A stretch of 64,000 bases of DNA, from positions 1 through 64,000 of the forward strand of contig JBEVVR010000014.1 in NCBI GenBank assembly GCA_040507035.1. The letters are read 5' to 3'. Position numbers and translations under genes: made by a program. Below the pieces are notes generated by a model. It was not told the origin of the DNA. It did no database searches and worked only from the letters and a program-made list of their open reading frames with translations. This document shows, in pieces, positions 57,262 through 64,000 of this stretch. This DNA is from Thiodiazotropha sp040507035 (GTDB lineage Bacteria > Pseudomonadota > Gammaproteobacteria > Chromatiales > Chromatiaceae). Numbering within the stretch: the first letter of the stretch is position 1; every line of letters starts with the position of its first letter.

Positions 57262-58179
57262 TCAGGCAACCTGTCGACATAATGCGCGTCGCCGTTGCAG
57301 TTCGTTGGTGATGGCATTCAATACCCGCCATTTCTTGGCGCACCACAGGGGGGCCAGCAGAATCGACTCAGAAGCAGTGCCGGTGAGACGATGCCAGACC
57401 ACATTCGAGGGGGTCTTCTCAACCAAATCGGCGGCGATATCGACATAGGCCTCAAGGCTGAGCGGTTGATACTCTCCGCGTCGCCAGCTATTGGCCAGTT
57501 GGGTGCCCTTGACCACGTGCAGAGGGTGAAGCTTGAGTCCGTCGGTCCCCAGATCCAGTACTCTGCAGAGTGTCTCTCTGTTGTGGTGGGCGGTCTCCCC
57601 CGGTAGTCCGGCAATCAGATGGGTGACCACCTTGATGCCACGCTGCCGGGCCGCTGTGACACTCTGTGCATACTCGCCAAAGCCATGTCCGCGATTGACC
57701 GCGGCAAGGGTTTCATCAAATGCCGATTGCAGTCCGAGCTCCAGCCAGATCTCATAACCCCGCTGTTGGTAACTTGCGAGCAGATCGAGCACGCTGTCTG
57801 CTACGCAGTCGGGACGGGTGCCGATGGAGAGCCCGATGACATCCTCATCCGACAAGGCTTCGTCATACAGGGCAGTCAGACGTTCAATCTCAGCATAGGT
57901 GTTGCTATAGGCCTGAAAATAGGCCAGATACTTGCCTGCCCCCGTACGTTTACGGATTACCCGCCTGCCCGCTGCCAGTTGCTCCTTAATCGGTCTGGGC
58001 TGACGTCCATTGGGGCTGAAGGAGACGTTGTTGCAGAAGGTGCAGCCGCCGCTGCCTTTGCTACCATCCCGGTTGGGGCAGGTGAACGCCGCATCCAGGG
58101 CGATCTTGTGGACACGTTCGCCATAATGTTTCAGCAGGTACTGCCCAAAAGTCGGAACTTGTTCTGACAGGGTGGTCAT
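57262..58179 (-). CDS. yhcC: Radical SAM protein, TIGR01212/YhcC family
   Basis: 305 residues. The cluster motif is CX11CX2C: Cys 34, Cys 46 and Cys 49 (AFTCPNRDG, GGCTFCNN), as in YhcC. Later marks are YLAYFQAYSNTYAEIERL, VIGLSIGTRPDCVADSVLD, ELGLQSAFDETLAAVNRGHG and HLIAGLPGETAHHN. YhcC belongs to the Elp3-like radical SAM group; its reaction is not known. Co-transcribed with ubiUV here, which hints at an anaerobic role. Confidence 0.88.
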   Translation of the reverse strand: MTTLSEQVPTFGQYLLKHYGERVHKIALDAAFTCPNRDGSKGSGGCTFCNNVSFSPNGRQPRPIKEQLAAGRRVIRKRTGAGKYLAYFQAYSNTYAEIERLTALYDEALSDEDVIGLSIGTRPDCVADSVLDLLASYQQRGYEIWLELGLQSAFDETLAAVNRGHGFGEYAQSVTAARQRGIKVVTHLIAGLPGETAHHNRETLCRVLDLGTDGLKLHPLHVVKGTQLANSWRRGEYQPLSLEAYVDIAADLVEKTPSNVVWHRLTGTASESILLAPLWCAKKWRVLNAITNELQRRRALCRQVA

Positions 58180-58191
58180 CGAAATAGCTGT

Positions 58192-58800
58192 CTATCCGAC
58201 CTTACCGTAGATACGGCGGCGAAATTTTACGTTCAGTGATCTTGCCAATGCTTCGCATGCCGCTATGTCGACCCCTTCCAGGCCCTCAATGGCTGTTGCC
58301 GTTACATCGGCGATATGTTGCGGCGCCTGGCGCAGAAACTCCAGCACGGCTTCATAGGAGCCGGGCAGATTGGGTCGGCAATGGAGATCATAGATCTCGC
58401 TGTTCTGCGCATTCAGCGAGACCGAGAGGGCATCCACGCACTCTCCCAGTTGCGGCAGTGTGTCGTGCTTGTGGATCAGATTACACAATCCGTCGGTATT
58501 CACACGCACCCGACCACCGTGCTGTTTGATATGTCTGGCTACTTCAAGTAGCACATTCAATCGCAGTGTCGGTTCTCCATAACCACAAAAGACGACTTCA
58601 TCGTAGCGCGCCGGATCATCTATCGATTCGATAATCTCTTCTGCGCTAGGACGATGATCAAAGGTAAGATCGTAGCCTTTGACTCTCATGTCTCCAAATG
58701 TCTTCGGACAGAAGGCGCACTCCAAGGTGCAGCGGTCGGTAATACTCAGATAGAGATTGTTTTCTATTTGGTAGCTTATCTGTTGTGGCACGTTATTCAC
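58192..58800 (-). CDS. Radical SAM protein, TatD-associated family (TIGR04038-like)
   Basis: 202 residues, short for a radical SAM enzyme. The canonical CX3CX2C is Cys 24, Cys 28 and Cys 31 in TDRCTLECAFCPK. SAM-binding parts are VVFCGYGEPTLRLNVLLEV and RVRVNTDGLCNLIHK, and the barrel continues DALSVSLNAQNSEIYDLHC. The family is often encoded next to tatD; here it heads the yhcC-ubiU-ubiV operon. It ends 12 bp before yhcC. Function unknown. Confidence 0.82.
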   Translation of the reverse strand: MNNVPQQISYQIENNLYLSITDRCTLECAFCPKTFGDMRVKGYDLTFDHRPSAEEIIESIDDPARYDEVVFCGYGEPTLRLNVLLEVARHIKQHGGRVRVNTDGLCNLIHKHDTLPQLGECVDALSVSLNAQNSEIYDLHCRPNLPGSYEAVLEFLRQAPQHIADVTATAIEGLEGVDIAACEALARSLNVKFRRRIYGKVG

Positions 58801-59002
58801 TGGGTATGAAAAGATTTGTCATCCTAGCGTTTGAAACGTCGGAAACAATGACTTTGGTCAACACAATCGGGCTGGGATATTATGTAATGCACGGCGAAAT
58901 CAGTGCTTGCCGACTCTCCGAAACCGAGTGAGCTGGATGAATAGTCTCAGTATATCAGGCGGTTGTAGTGAGTCGTGTTAAAAAAGGTTGCAGCAGCAGT
59001 TG

Positions 59003-60466
59003 TCAGGAGCCGATCGCCTGGATTGTTTTCTGACAGATCGCCTTGAAGTTGTCGTACTGTTGGCGGGTCACCCCGGGACCGCTGATACCGTTATCGGCAT
59101 AAAATAACCCCACCGGTTTACCATGAATAAACACCGACATGGTGGCAAAGCCGCTGTTGTTCATCTGTTCCAGTGCGGATTGAGGGATCATGGGCAGATA
59201 CTTTTCCGCATTCCCCTTGTTGAGAGAGACAGCTTGGGGTTTTTTAAGTAAGGCACTGAATAAACTTGGTTTAGTTATGTTCAAGACAAAGCCTTTGAGA
59301 GAGAGCTGCTTTTCTGCTTCAACCACGAATCGTGCCTTGAGAACGGTTTTATCAGGGCTCAGCATGGCGAACATGGTTCTGCTCAATCCTAGCTCCTCAT
59401 GCATCTGCTGCAGGGCGTTGCTGATCAACTGCTGAAGTGGATTGATCCTTTTTTTCGGGGCTTGCTCGGGTTTTGCCGATGGGGTTTCAGGGGCAGCAGT
59501 TTCGGCTGGGGGCTGTGGCGCCTCTGCTGGGGGCGGTTCAGTAGGTGTTGTGGGCGAGGCCACTGTTTTTGCTGCTTCGGCCTGCTCCATTTTCGGTTTC
59601 GACGGCTCCAGGTCCCAGGGGATTAGATAGAAGGCCGGCAGTGGCAATGGCAGCCGGTGCAGTTCCCGCGCCGCCTCTGCGGCAAGGCGATGAAAATGGG
59701 CAATGGCCCTCTCCTGAGGTATCTCCAGAAACTCCGCCAACAGTTCAATATCATTGTCGGTCCTGGCGTGGCGCCATCCCAGGCTGCTATCGCGGGCCAG
59801 CGTCGACGCCATCCTCACGGTCAGCGGTTTGGGTTGGTAATTGTCTGATAGTCCTTGAGATTCCTGGACCAGATCCGGAAGCTGCCAGTGCTGGCTCAGC
59901 TGCAGGGAGAGCTCCTCCAGGGTAAAGCCGAGAATCTCCCGGGAGGCGTCGTCTCTTGGGGTTTCGCTGCCGATCTTGTCTTGGATTGTGCGCATTCTAT
60001 CCGCCGCCACTGACCAGAGTCCCATCTCTCCGATATCGTGCAGCAGCGCGGCGGTGTAGAGTGTGTCACTCTCCTGCCACGCCTTTAGCTTGGCAAGTTC
60101 GCGGGCGTAGATGGCGGCGTGAGCGGCCCTGCTGTAGCAGTCGATAAGGCCTCGTCTTGGCGGCCCTTTCAGCTTATCCTCGAGGCAGGGCAGGGTGTGG
60201 CTTGCCTGTTTGATAACCTCCATGCCTAACAGGGGTATTGCCAGAGAGATCTTTGTTACCGGCTCTTTCGGCTGCGTGGACAGGTTGCCGAGCCGCTGCA
60301 GGATATGCAGGCTGAATCCCGGATCCCGGGAGATGATCTCAGAGAGTCTGTTGTGATTGACACTCGATTTCCCCAGCAGATCCCTGACATGGGTCAGCGT
60401 CCTTTGCATTACCGGCAAGGGTTCTGAGGAGAGGGTGCGGGTCCACTCTTGGACAGTTTGGGTCAT
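59003..60466 (-). CDS. HDOD-domain signalling protein
   Basis: About 487 residues. The HDOD domain covers residues about 15-250 (LSEIISRDPGFSLHILQRLG, KISLAIPLLGMEVIKQASHT, the partial HD motif ALLHDIGEMGLWSVA). A long Pro/Ala/Glu linker (about 285-335, EPPPAEAPQPPAETAAPETP) leads to a C-terminal GAF-like domain (MFAMLSPDKTVLKARFVVEA to VGLFYADNGISG). HDOD proteins commonly join second-messenger or stress signalling. The linker is low-complexity and looks disordered. The start is the ATG 12 codons into the open frame; upstream there is a TTG at 60502. It stands alone, divergent from yebC. Confidence 0.82.
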   Translation of the reverse strand: MTQTVQEWTRTLSSEPLPVMQRTLTHVRDLLGKSSVNHNRLSEIISRDPGFSLHILQRLGNLSTQPKEPVTKISLAIPLLGMEVIKQASHTLPCLEDKLKGPPRRGLIDCYSRAAHAAIYARELAKLKAWQESDTLYTAALLHDIGEMGLWSVAADRMRTIQDKIGSETPRDDASREILGFTLEELSLQLSQHWQLPDLVQESQGLSDNYQPKPLTVRMASTLARDSSLGWRHARTDNDIELLAEFLEIPQERAIAHFHRLAAEAARELHRLPLPLPAFYLIPWDLEPSKPKMEQAEAAKTVASPTTPTEPPPAEAPQPPAETAAPETPSAKPEQAPKKRINPLQQLISNALQQMHEELGLSRTMFAMLSPDKTVLKARFVVEAEKQLSLKGFVLNITKPSLFSALLKKPQAVSLNKGNAEKYLPMIPQSALEQMNNSGFATMSVFIHGKPVGLFYADNGISGPGVTRQQYDNFKAICQKTIQAIGS

Positions 60467-60701
60467 CGGCTCTATTGCCCTGTAAACGTCTATTGCTGCC
60501 AATTCAGGTCATCTACGTGCAGATTTCAACTGGCTGCCAGTTGTAAGATTATGCAAGCAGTCCCTATTTTTGTGGATTCAAATTGTACTCAAAAAGTCGG
60601 CAAATTGACCTGATTCTTAAGCCAGCTGGATTCCTCTGTTTCTGCAACAACGGCTGGATGATAAAATGTCTCGTTTAGATTTCCAGTTTTGAGAGGTTTG
60701 T

Positions 60702-61448
60702 ATGGCAGGACACAGTAAGTGGGCCAATATCAAGCATAAAAAGGCCGCCAACGACAAAAAGCGCGGCAAGATTTGGACCAAGCTGATACGGGAGATTACC
60801 GTGGCTGCCCGCATCGGGGGCGGGGATATCAATGCCAACCCGCGTCTGCGGCTGGCAGTGGATAAGGGGTTGGGTGCAAATATGCCCAAGGATACCATCG
60901 AGCGCGCCATCAAACGGGGTGCGGGGGGTACCGATGGAGATAACTACGATGAGATTCGCTATGAGGGGTATGGTCCTGGTGGAACCGCGGTGATGGTCGA
61001 TTGCATGACCGATAATCGTAACCGCACCGCTTCGGAGGTGCGCCATGCCTTCAGCAAGCTGGGCGGCAACCTGGGTACCGACGGCTCTGTCGCCTACCTC
61101 TTCAGCAAGCAGGGCATGATCAGTTTCTCCCCCGGTGTGGATGAAGATGCGGTGATGGAGGCGGCATTGGAGGCGGGGGCCGAGGATGTGGTCAGCAATG
61201 AGGATGGTTCGATCGATGTCATCTCCACTCCAGAGGGTTTCGCCGCGGTCAAGGATGCGCTGATTGAGGCCGGCCTCGCCCCCGACAACGACGAGGTGAC
61301 CTACAACGCCTCGACCAGCGCGGTGCTCGATCAAGACGATGCGGATAAGCTGCTGCGCATGGTCGATATGCTGGAAGACCTGGACGACGTACAGAACGTC
61401 TACACCAATGCCGAGATCTCCGACGAGATTTTGGATGCCATCGGCTGA
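60702..61448 (+). CDS. yebC: YebC/PmpR-family transcriptional or translational factor
   Basis: 248 residues with the family start AGHSKWANIKHKKAANDKKR and marks RGAGGTDGDNYDEIRYEGYG, VMVDCMTDNRNRTASEVRHA and GSVAYLFSKQGMISF. YebC-type proteins bind DNA or, as recently shown, help ribosomes pass proline runs. GAGAGG lies 5 bp before the ATG. First gene of the yebC-ruvCAB set. Confidence 0.96.
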   Translation: MAGHSKWANIKHKKAANDKKRGKIWTKLIREITVAARIGGGDINANPRLRLAVDKGLGANMPKDTIERAIKRGAGGTDGDNYDEIRYEGYGPGGTAVMVDCMTDNRNRTASEVRHAFSKLGGNLGTDGSVAYLFSKQGMISFSPGVDEDAVMEAALEAGAEDVVSNEDGSIDVISTPEGFAAVKDALIEAGLAPDNDEVTYNASTSAVLDQDDADKLLRMVDMLEDLDDVQNVYTNAEISDEILDAIG

Positions 61449-61456
61449 CGTCCAAG

Positions 61457-61954
61457 ATGATACGCATCATCGGTATCGACCCGGGTTCCCGCCAGACCGG
61501 CTACGGTCTGATCGATTCAGATGGCATGCATTCGGTCTATCTTGCCCATGGGGTCTTGAAGCTGAATGGCAAGCCCCTCCCTCCCAGGCTGGGTGAGATC
61601 TTCAAAGGGATCACTGCCCTGATTCAGGAGTTTCAACCCCAGGTGATGGCCATCGAAGAGGTGTTCGTGGCCAAGAATCCCTCCTCTGCCCTGAAGCTGG
61701 GCCAGGCGAGGGGGGCGGCGATCTGTGCCGCGGAGCACTGCGGTTTAAGCGTGGTGGAGTATACCCCCACTCGAATCAAGCGAGCGGTGGTGGGAACGGG
61801 CAGGGCGGACAAGGCGCAGATTCAGCACATGGTGAAGATGATTCTGGGACTGCAGGAACGGCCTCAGGCGGATGCCGCTGATGCCCTGGCGGTGGCCCTT
61901 AGCCATGCCCATACCCATACCACCCTGGCGCATCAGGCCAGCCACGGAAAATGA
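61457..61954 (+). CDS. ruvC: Holliday junction resolvase RuvC
   Basis: 165 residues. Four acidic catalytic positions are visible: IIGIDPGSRQTGYGLI (Asp), VMAIEEVFVAKNPSSALKLG (Glu) and QADAADALAVALSHA (two Asp). Resolves Holliday junctions moved by RuvAB. 8 bp after yebC, which suggests one transcript. Confidence 0.97.
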   Translation: MIRIIGIDPGSRQTGYGLIDSDGMHSVYLAHGVLKLNGKPLPPRLGEIFKGITALIQEFQPQVMAIEEVFVAKNPSSALKLGQARGAAICAAEHCGLSVVEYTPTRIKRAVVGTGRADKAQIQHMVKMILGLQERPQADAADALAVALSHAHTHTTLAHQASHGK

Positions 61955-62018
61955 GGTACCTGGTGCAGCAAGCGTGGCATAATCCCGGCTTCAATCGTCA
62001 AGCGGATAACAACCCAGG

Positions 62019-62627
62019 ATGATAGGTCGTCTCAAAGGGGAGCTGGTCCACAAGCAGGCCCCCAGTCTTCTAATTGATGTCAACGGCGTTGGCTATGAGC
62101 TGGAAGCACCGCTCTCCACCTTTTTTACTCTGCCGGAGAGCGGAAAAACGGTGACCCTCTTCACCCATCTGGCGATACGCGAGGATGCCCATGTTCTCTA
62201 TGGTTTCGCCACAGAACCGGAGCGGGCCCTGTTTCGCAGCCTGCTCAAGGTCAGCGGCATCGGCGCCAAGATGGCGTTGGCCATACTCTCCGGGATGAGC
62301 GCCGAGGAGTTCAGCCGCTGTGTGGAGAGCGAGGATGTGGCCTCCCTGGTAAGGTTACCGGGGATAGGGCGCAAGACCGCGGAACGCCTGATCGTGGAGA
62401 TGCGGGATAGATTGGCCAAACTGGGTGATTTGGCACCAGTAGGCAGTCAACGGCAAAGGGATCAGGCCACAGGCCCCGGTAATGCGACTGCAGATGCAGT
62501 GGCTGCACTGGTGGCATTGGGTTATAAACCCCAGGAGGCTAATCGCATGGTCAAGGCCGTGGCGGAGGATGAGATGGAGAGTGAGACCCTGATTCGCGCC
62601 GCACTGCAGAACGCGGTGCAGAAATAG
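62019..62627 (+). CDS. ruvA: Holliday junction DNA-binding protein RuvA
   Basis: 202 residues. The OB domain is MIGRLKGELVHKQAPSLLID; two helix-hairpin-helix motifs follow (SLLKVSGIGAKMALAILSG and RLPGIGRKTAERLIVEMRDR), then the RuvB-contacting domain III at the C-terminus (ATADAVAALVALGYKPQEAN). Tetramers hold the four-way junction for RuvB. 64 bp after ruvC. Confidence 0.97.
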   Translation: MIGRLKGELVHKQAPSLLIDVNGVGYELEAPLSTFFTLPESGKTVTLFTHLAIREDAHVLYGFATEPERALFRSLLKVSGIGAKMALAILSGMSAEEFSRCVESEDVASLVRLPGIGRKTAERLIVEMRDRLAKLGDLAPVGSQRQRDQATGPGNATADAVAALVALGYKPQEANRMVKAVAEDEMESETLIRAALQNAVQK

Positions 62628-62654
62628 TGCTGTTATGCGGCAGAGATAGAGCCA

Positions 62655-63698
62655 GTGAGTAACGAACCCAGACTGATCAACGGCGATGCCAGCGGTGAAG
62701 ATGCCGCACTGGACCGGGCCATCCGTCCCAGGCACCTGCGCGATTATGTGGGACAGGCCGCGGTGTGCGAGCAGATGGAGATCTTCATACCCGCCGCCAA
62801 GGCGCGGGAAGAGGCGCTGGACCATGTGCTTATTTTCGGCCCCCCGGGGCTGGGCAAGACCACCCTGGCGCATATCATCGCCAACGAGATGGAGGTCAAC
62901 CTGAGGCAGACCTCGGGTCCGGTGCTGGAAAAGCCGGGGGATCTGGCGGCGCTGCTGACCAATCTGGAGCCCCATGATGTGCTCTTCGTCGATGAGATCC
63001 ACCGCCTGAGCCCGGTGGTGGAGGAGGTCCTCTATCCGGCAATGGAGGATTTTCAGCTCGATATCATGATCGGCGAGGGACCGGCCGCACGCTCGATCAA
63101 ACTCGATCTGCCCCCTTTTACCCTGGTCGGGGCCACCACCCGCGCCGGTCTGCTGACCTCTCCCCTGCGGGACAGGTTCGGTATTGTGCAGCGCTTGGAG
63201 TTCTACAACAGTCGCGATCTGGCCCACATCGTCAGCCGCTCCGCGAGGATACTCAATATCGGTATTGACGCGGATGGGGCAGGGGAAATCGCCCGCCGCT
63301 CAAGGGGTACACCAAGAATCGCCAATCGCTTGTTAAGACGGGTACGCGACTATGCCCAGGTGAAACAGGATGGCCATATCGATGCCGAGGTGGCTGACAG
63401 GGCCTTGAGTATGCTCAAGGTCGATGGCAACGGTTTCGATGCCATGGATCGACGTCTGTTGTTGGCGGTGATTGAGAAGTTTGAAGGCGGACCGGTGGGG
63501 GTTGACAATCTGGCAGCGGCGATCGGCGAAGAGAAGGGCACGATTGAAGACGTCCTGGAACCCTACCTGATACAGCAGGGGTTCCTCATGCGCACGCCGA
63601 GGGGGAGGGTGGCGACCCAGGCTGCCTATCTGCATTTCGGCCTGTCGCCGAAACCCGGTGAGCACGTGCCCACCGAGGATGATCTGTTCCGCGAATAG
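62655..63698 (+). CDS. ruvB: Holliday junction helicase RuvB
   Basis: 347 residues with a GTG start. Walker A is FGPPGLGKTTLAHIIANEM, Walker B VLFVDEIHRLSPVVEEVLYP, the sensor region TLVGATTRAGLLTSPLRDRF, and the winged-helix end PYLIQQGFLMRTPRGRVATQ. A hexameric motor for branch migration. 27 bp after ruvA. Confidence 0.98.
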   Translation: MSNEPRLINGDASGEDAALDRAIRPRHLRDYVGQAAVCEQMEIFIPAAKAREEALDHVLIFGPPGLGKTTLAHIIANEMEVNLRQTSGPVLEKPGDLAALLTNLEPHDVLFVDEIHRLSPVVEEVLYPAMEDFQLDIMIGEGPAARSIKLDLPPFTLVGATTRAGLLTSPLRDRFGIVQRLEFYNSRDLAHIVSRSARILNIGIDADGAGEIARRSRGTPRIANRLLRRVRDYAQVKQDGHIDAEVADRALSMLKVDGNGFDAMDRRLLLAVIEKFEGGPVGVDNLAAAIGEEKGTIEDVLEPYLIQQGFLMRTPRGRVATQAAYLHFGLSPKPGEHVPTEDDLFRE

Positions 63699-63887
63699 GG
63701 AACGGGACCGAACACTTTATCACAGCTGATGGGAACTCCTTTTGAATCACACACTCATAGTTTGGGATTTATCACTCTGTTTGGTCAATTTCACTACCAT
63801 CCGATTACCAAGCTAAGTATTATTACGCGATTATTTAGTTGCACATCATGATGTTGGCACATAAGTGATTCGGGTCAGGAACAAGGT

Positions 63888-64000
63888 ATGAACGACGAGT
63901 CGCGCGCTTTCGTCTGGCCGGTCAGGATCTACTACGAGGATACCGATGCCGGCGGTGTTGTCTACTACGCCAACTACTTGAAATTCATGGAGCGGGCACG
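63888..64000 (+). CDS. ybgC: YbgC-type acyl-CoA thioesterase, N-terminal part (cut by window end)
   Basis: Only 37 codons are present. FVWPVRIYYEDTDAGGVVYY followed by ANYLKFMERAR is the start of the hot-dog fold with the catalytic Asp in YEDTDAGG. In gammaproteobacteria ybgC opens the tol-pal cluster right after ruvB, as here. AGGA lies 8 bp before the ATG. Confidence 0.93.
   Translation, partial: MNDESRAFVWPVRIYYEDTDAGGVVYYANYLKFMERA

Overview
The window looks like a chromosome segment of a motile gammaproteobacterium. Supporting genes are glnS next to gltX, greB, cheV, a MotY-like protein, the ubiU/ubiV/ubiT set, cvpA-purF, and the order yebC-ruvC-ruvA-ruvB followed by a ybgC-type thioesterase. 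Acetate uptake with acs, a CbrA-like transporter-kinase, hemerythrin, truncated hemoglobin and oxygen-independent ubiquinone genes fit a respiratory organism living across oxic and anoxic conditions. A sulfur-oxidiser of the Chromatiales/Sedimenticola type is my guess from general gene style; no sulfur gene lies in the window to test it.

Layout. Bases 1-2350 are AT-richer accessory DNA: the tail of a tyrosine recombinase, a HigB2/HigA2-type toxin-antitoxin pair with a palindromic operator, a truncated gene with a nuclease-like motif, and two 18-bp direct repeats. Bases 2350-9950 hold a truncated hemoglobin, a coiled-coil SPOR protein, a YdbH-type inter-membrane lipid transport unit (its small partner looks like a YnbE-YdbL fusion), a PLP enzyme and a scar of a deleted hybrid histidine kinase. 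Bases 9940-19220 are mostly single genes: aldose dehydrogenase, arfB, yaeQ, tpm, srkA, greB, a secreted subtilase and a PrcB-like lipoprotein.

Bases 19300-33600 form an acetate and carbon-sensing region. It holds acs, an exonuclease, a cNMP/CBS/DUF294 protein and the two-subunit acetate symporter, then a CbrX-CbrA-CbrB-like two-component operon. The upstream regions of the symporter and the two-component operon share a TGTTAC-N5-GTAACA-type palindrome. The CbrB-like regulator lacks the GAFTGA loop, so it probably does not act through sigma-54. Bases 33590-41000 contain cheV, a DUF6394/potassium channel/hemerythrin operon, a MotY-like protein, an acyltransferase and a lipase-like hydrolase.

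Bases 40880-46770 contain tRNA-Val(CAC), gltX, glnS (interrupted by a 100-N assembly gap that hides about 370 bp), tRNA-Ala(GGC), cvpA and purF. Two related palindromic repeat elements in opposite orientation flank gltX-glnS. Bases 46800-58800 hold a TauD-like oxygenase, ubiT, murI, a tightly coupled TonB receptor / orphan binding protein / hybrid kinase operon (the best candidate here for an under-described system), and a radical SAM-radical SAM-ubiU-ubiV operon. Bases 59000-64000 hold an HDOD protein and yebC-ruvCAB leading into a cut ybgC-type gene.

All calls come from reading the sequence and recalled family knowledge; no database search was run.
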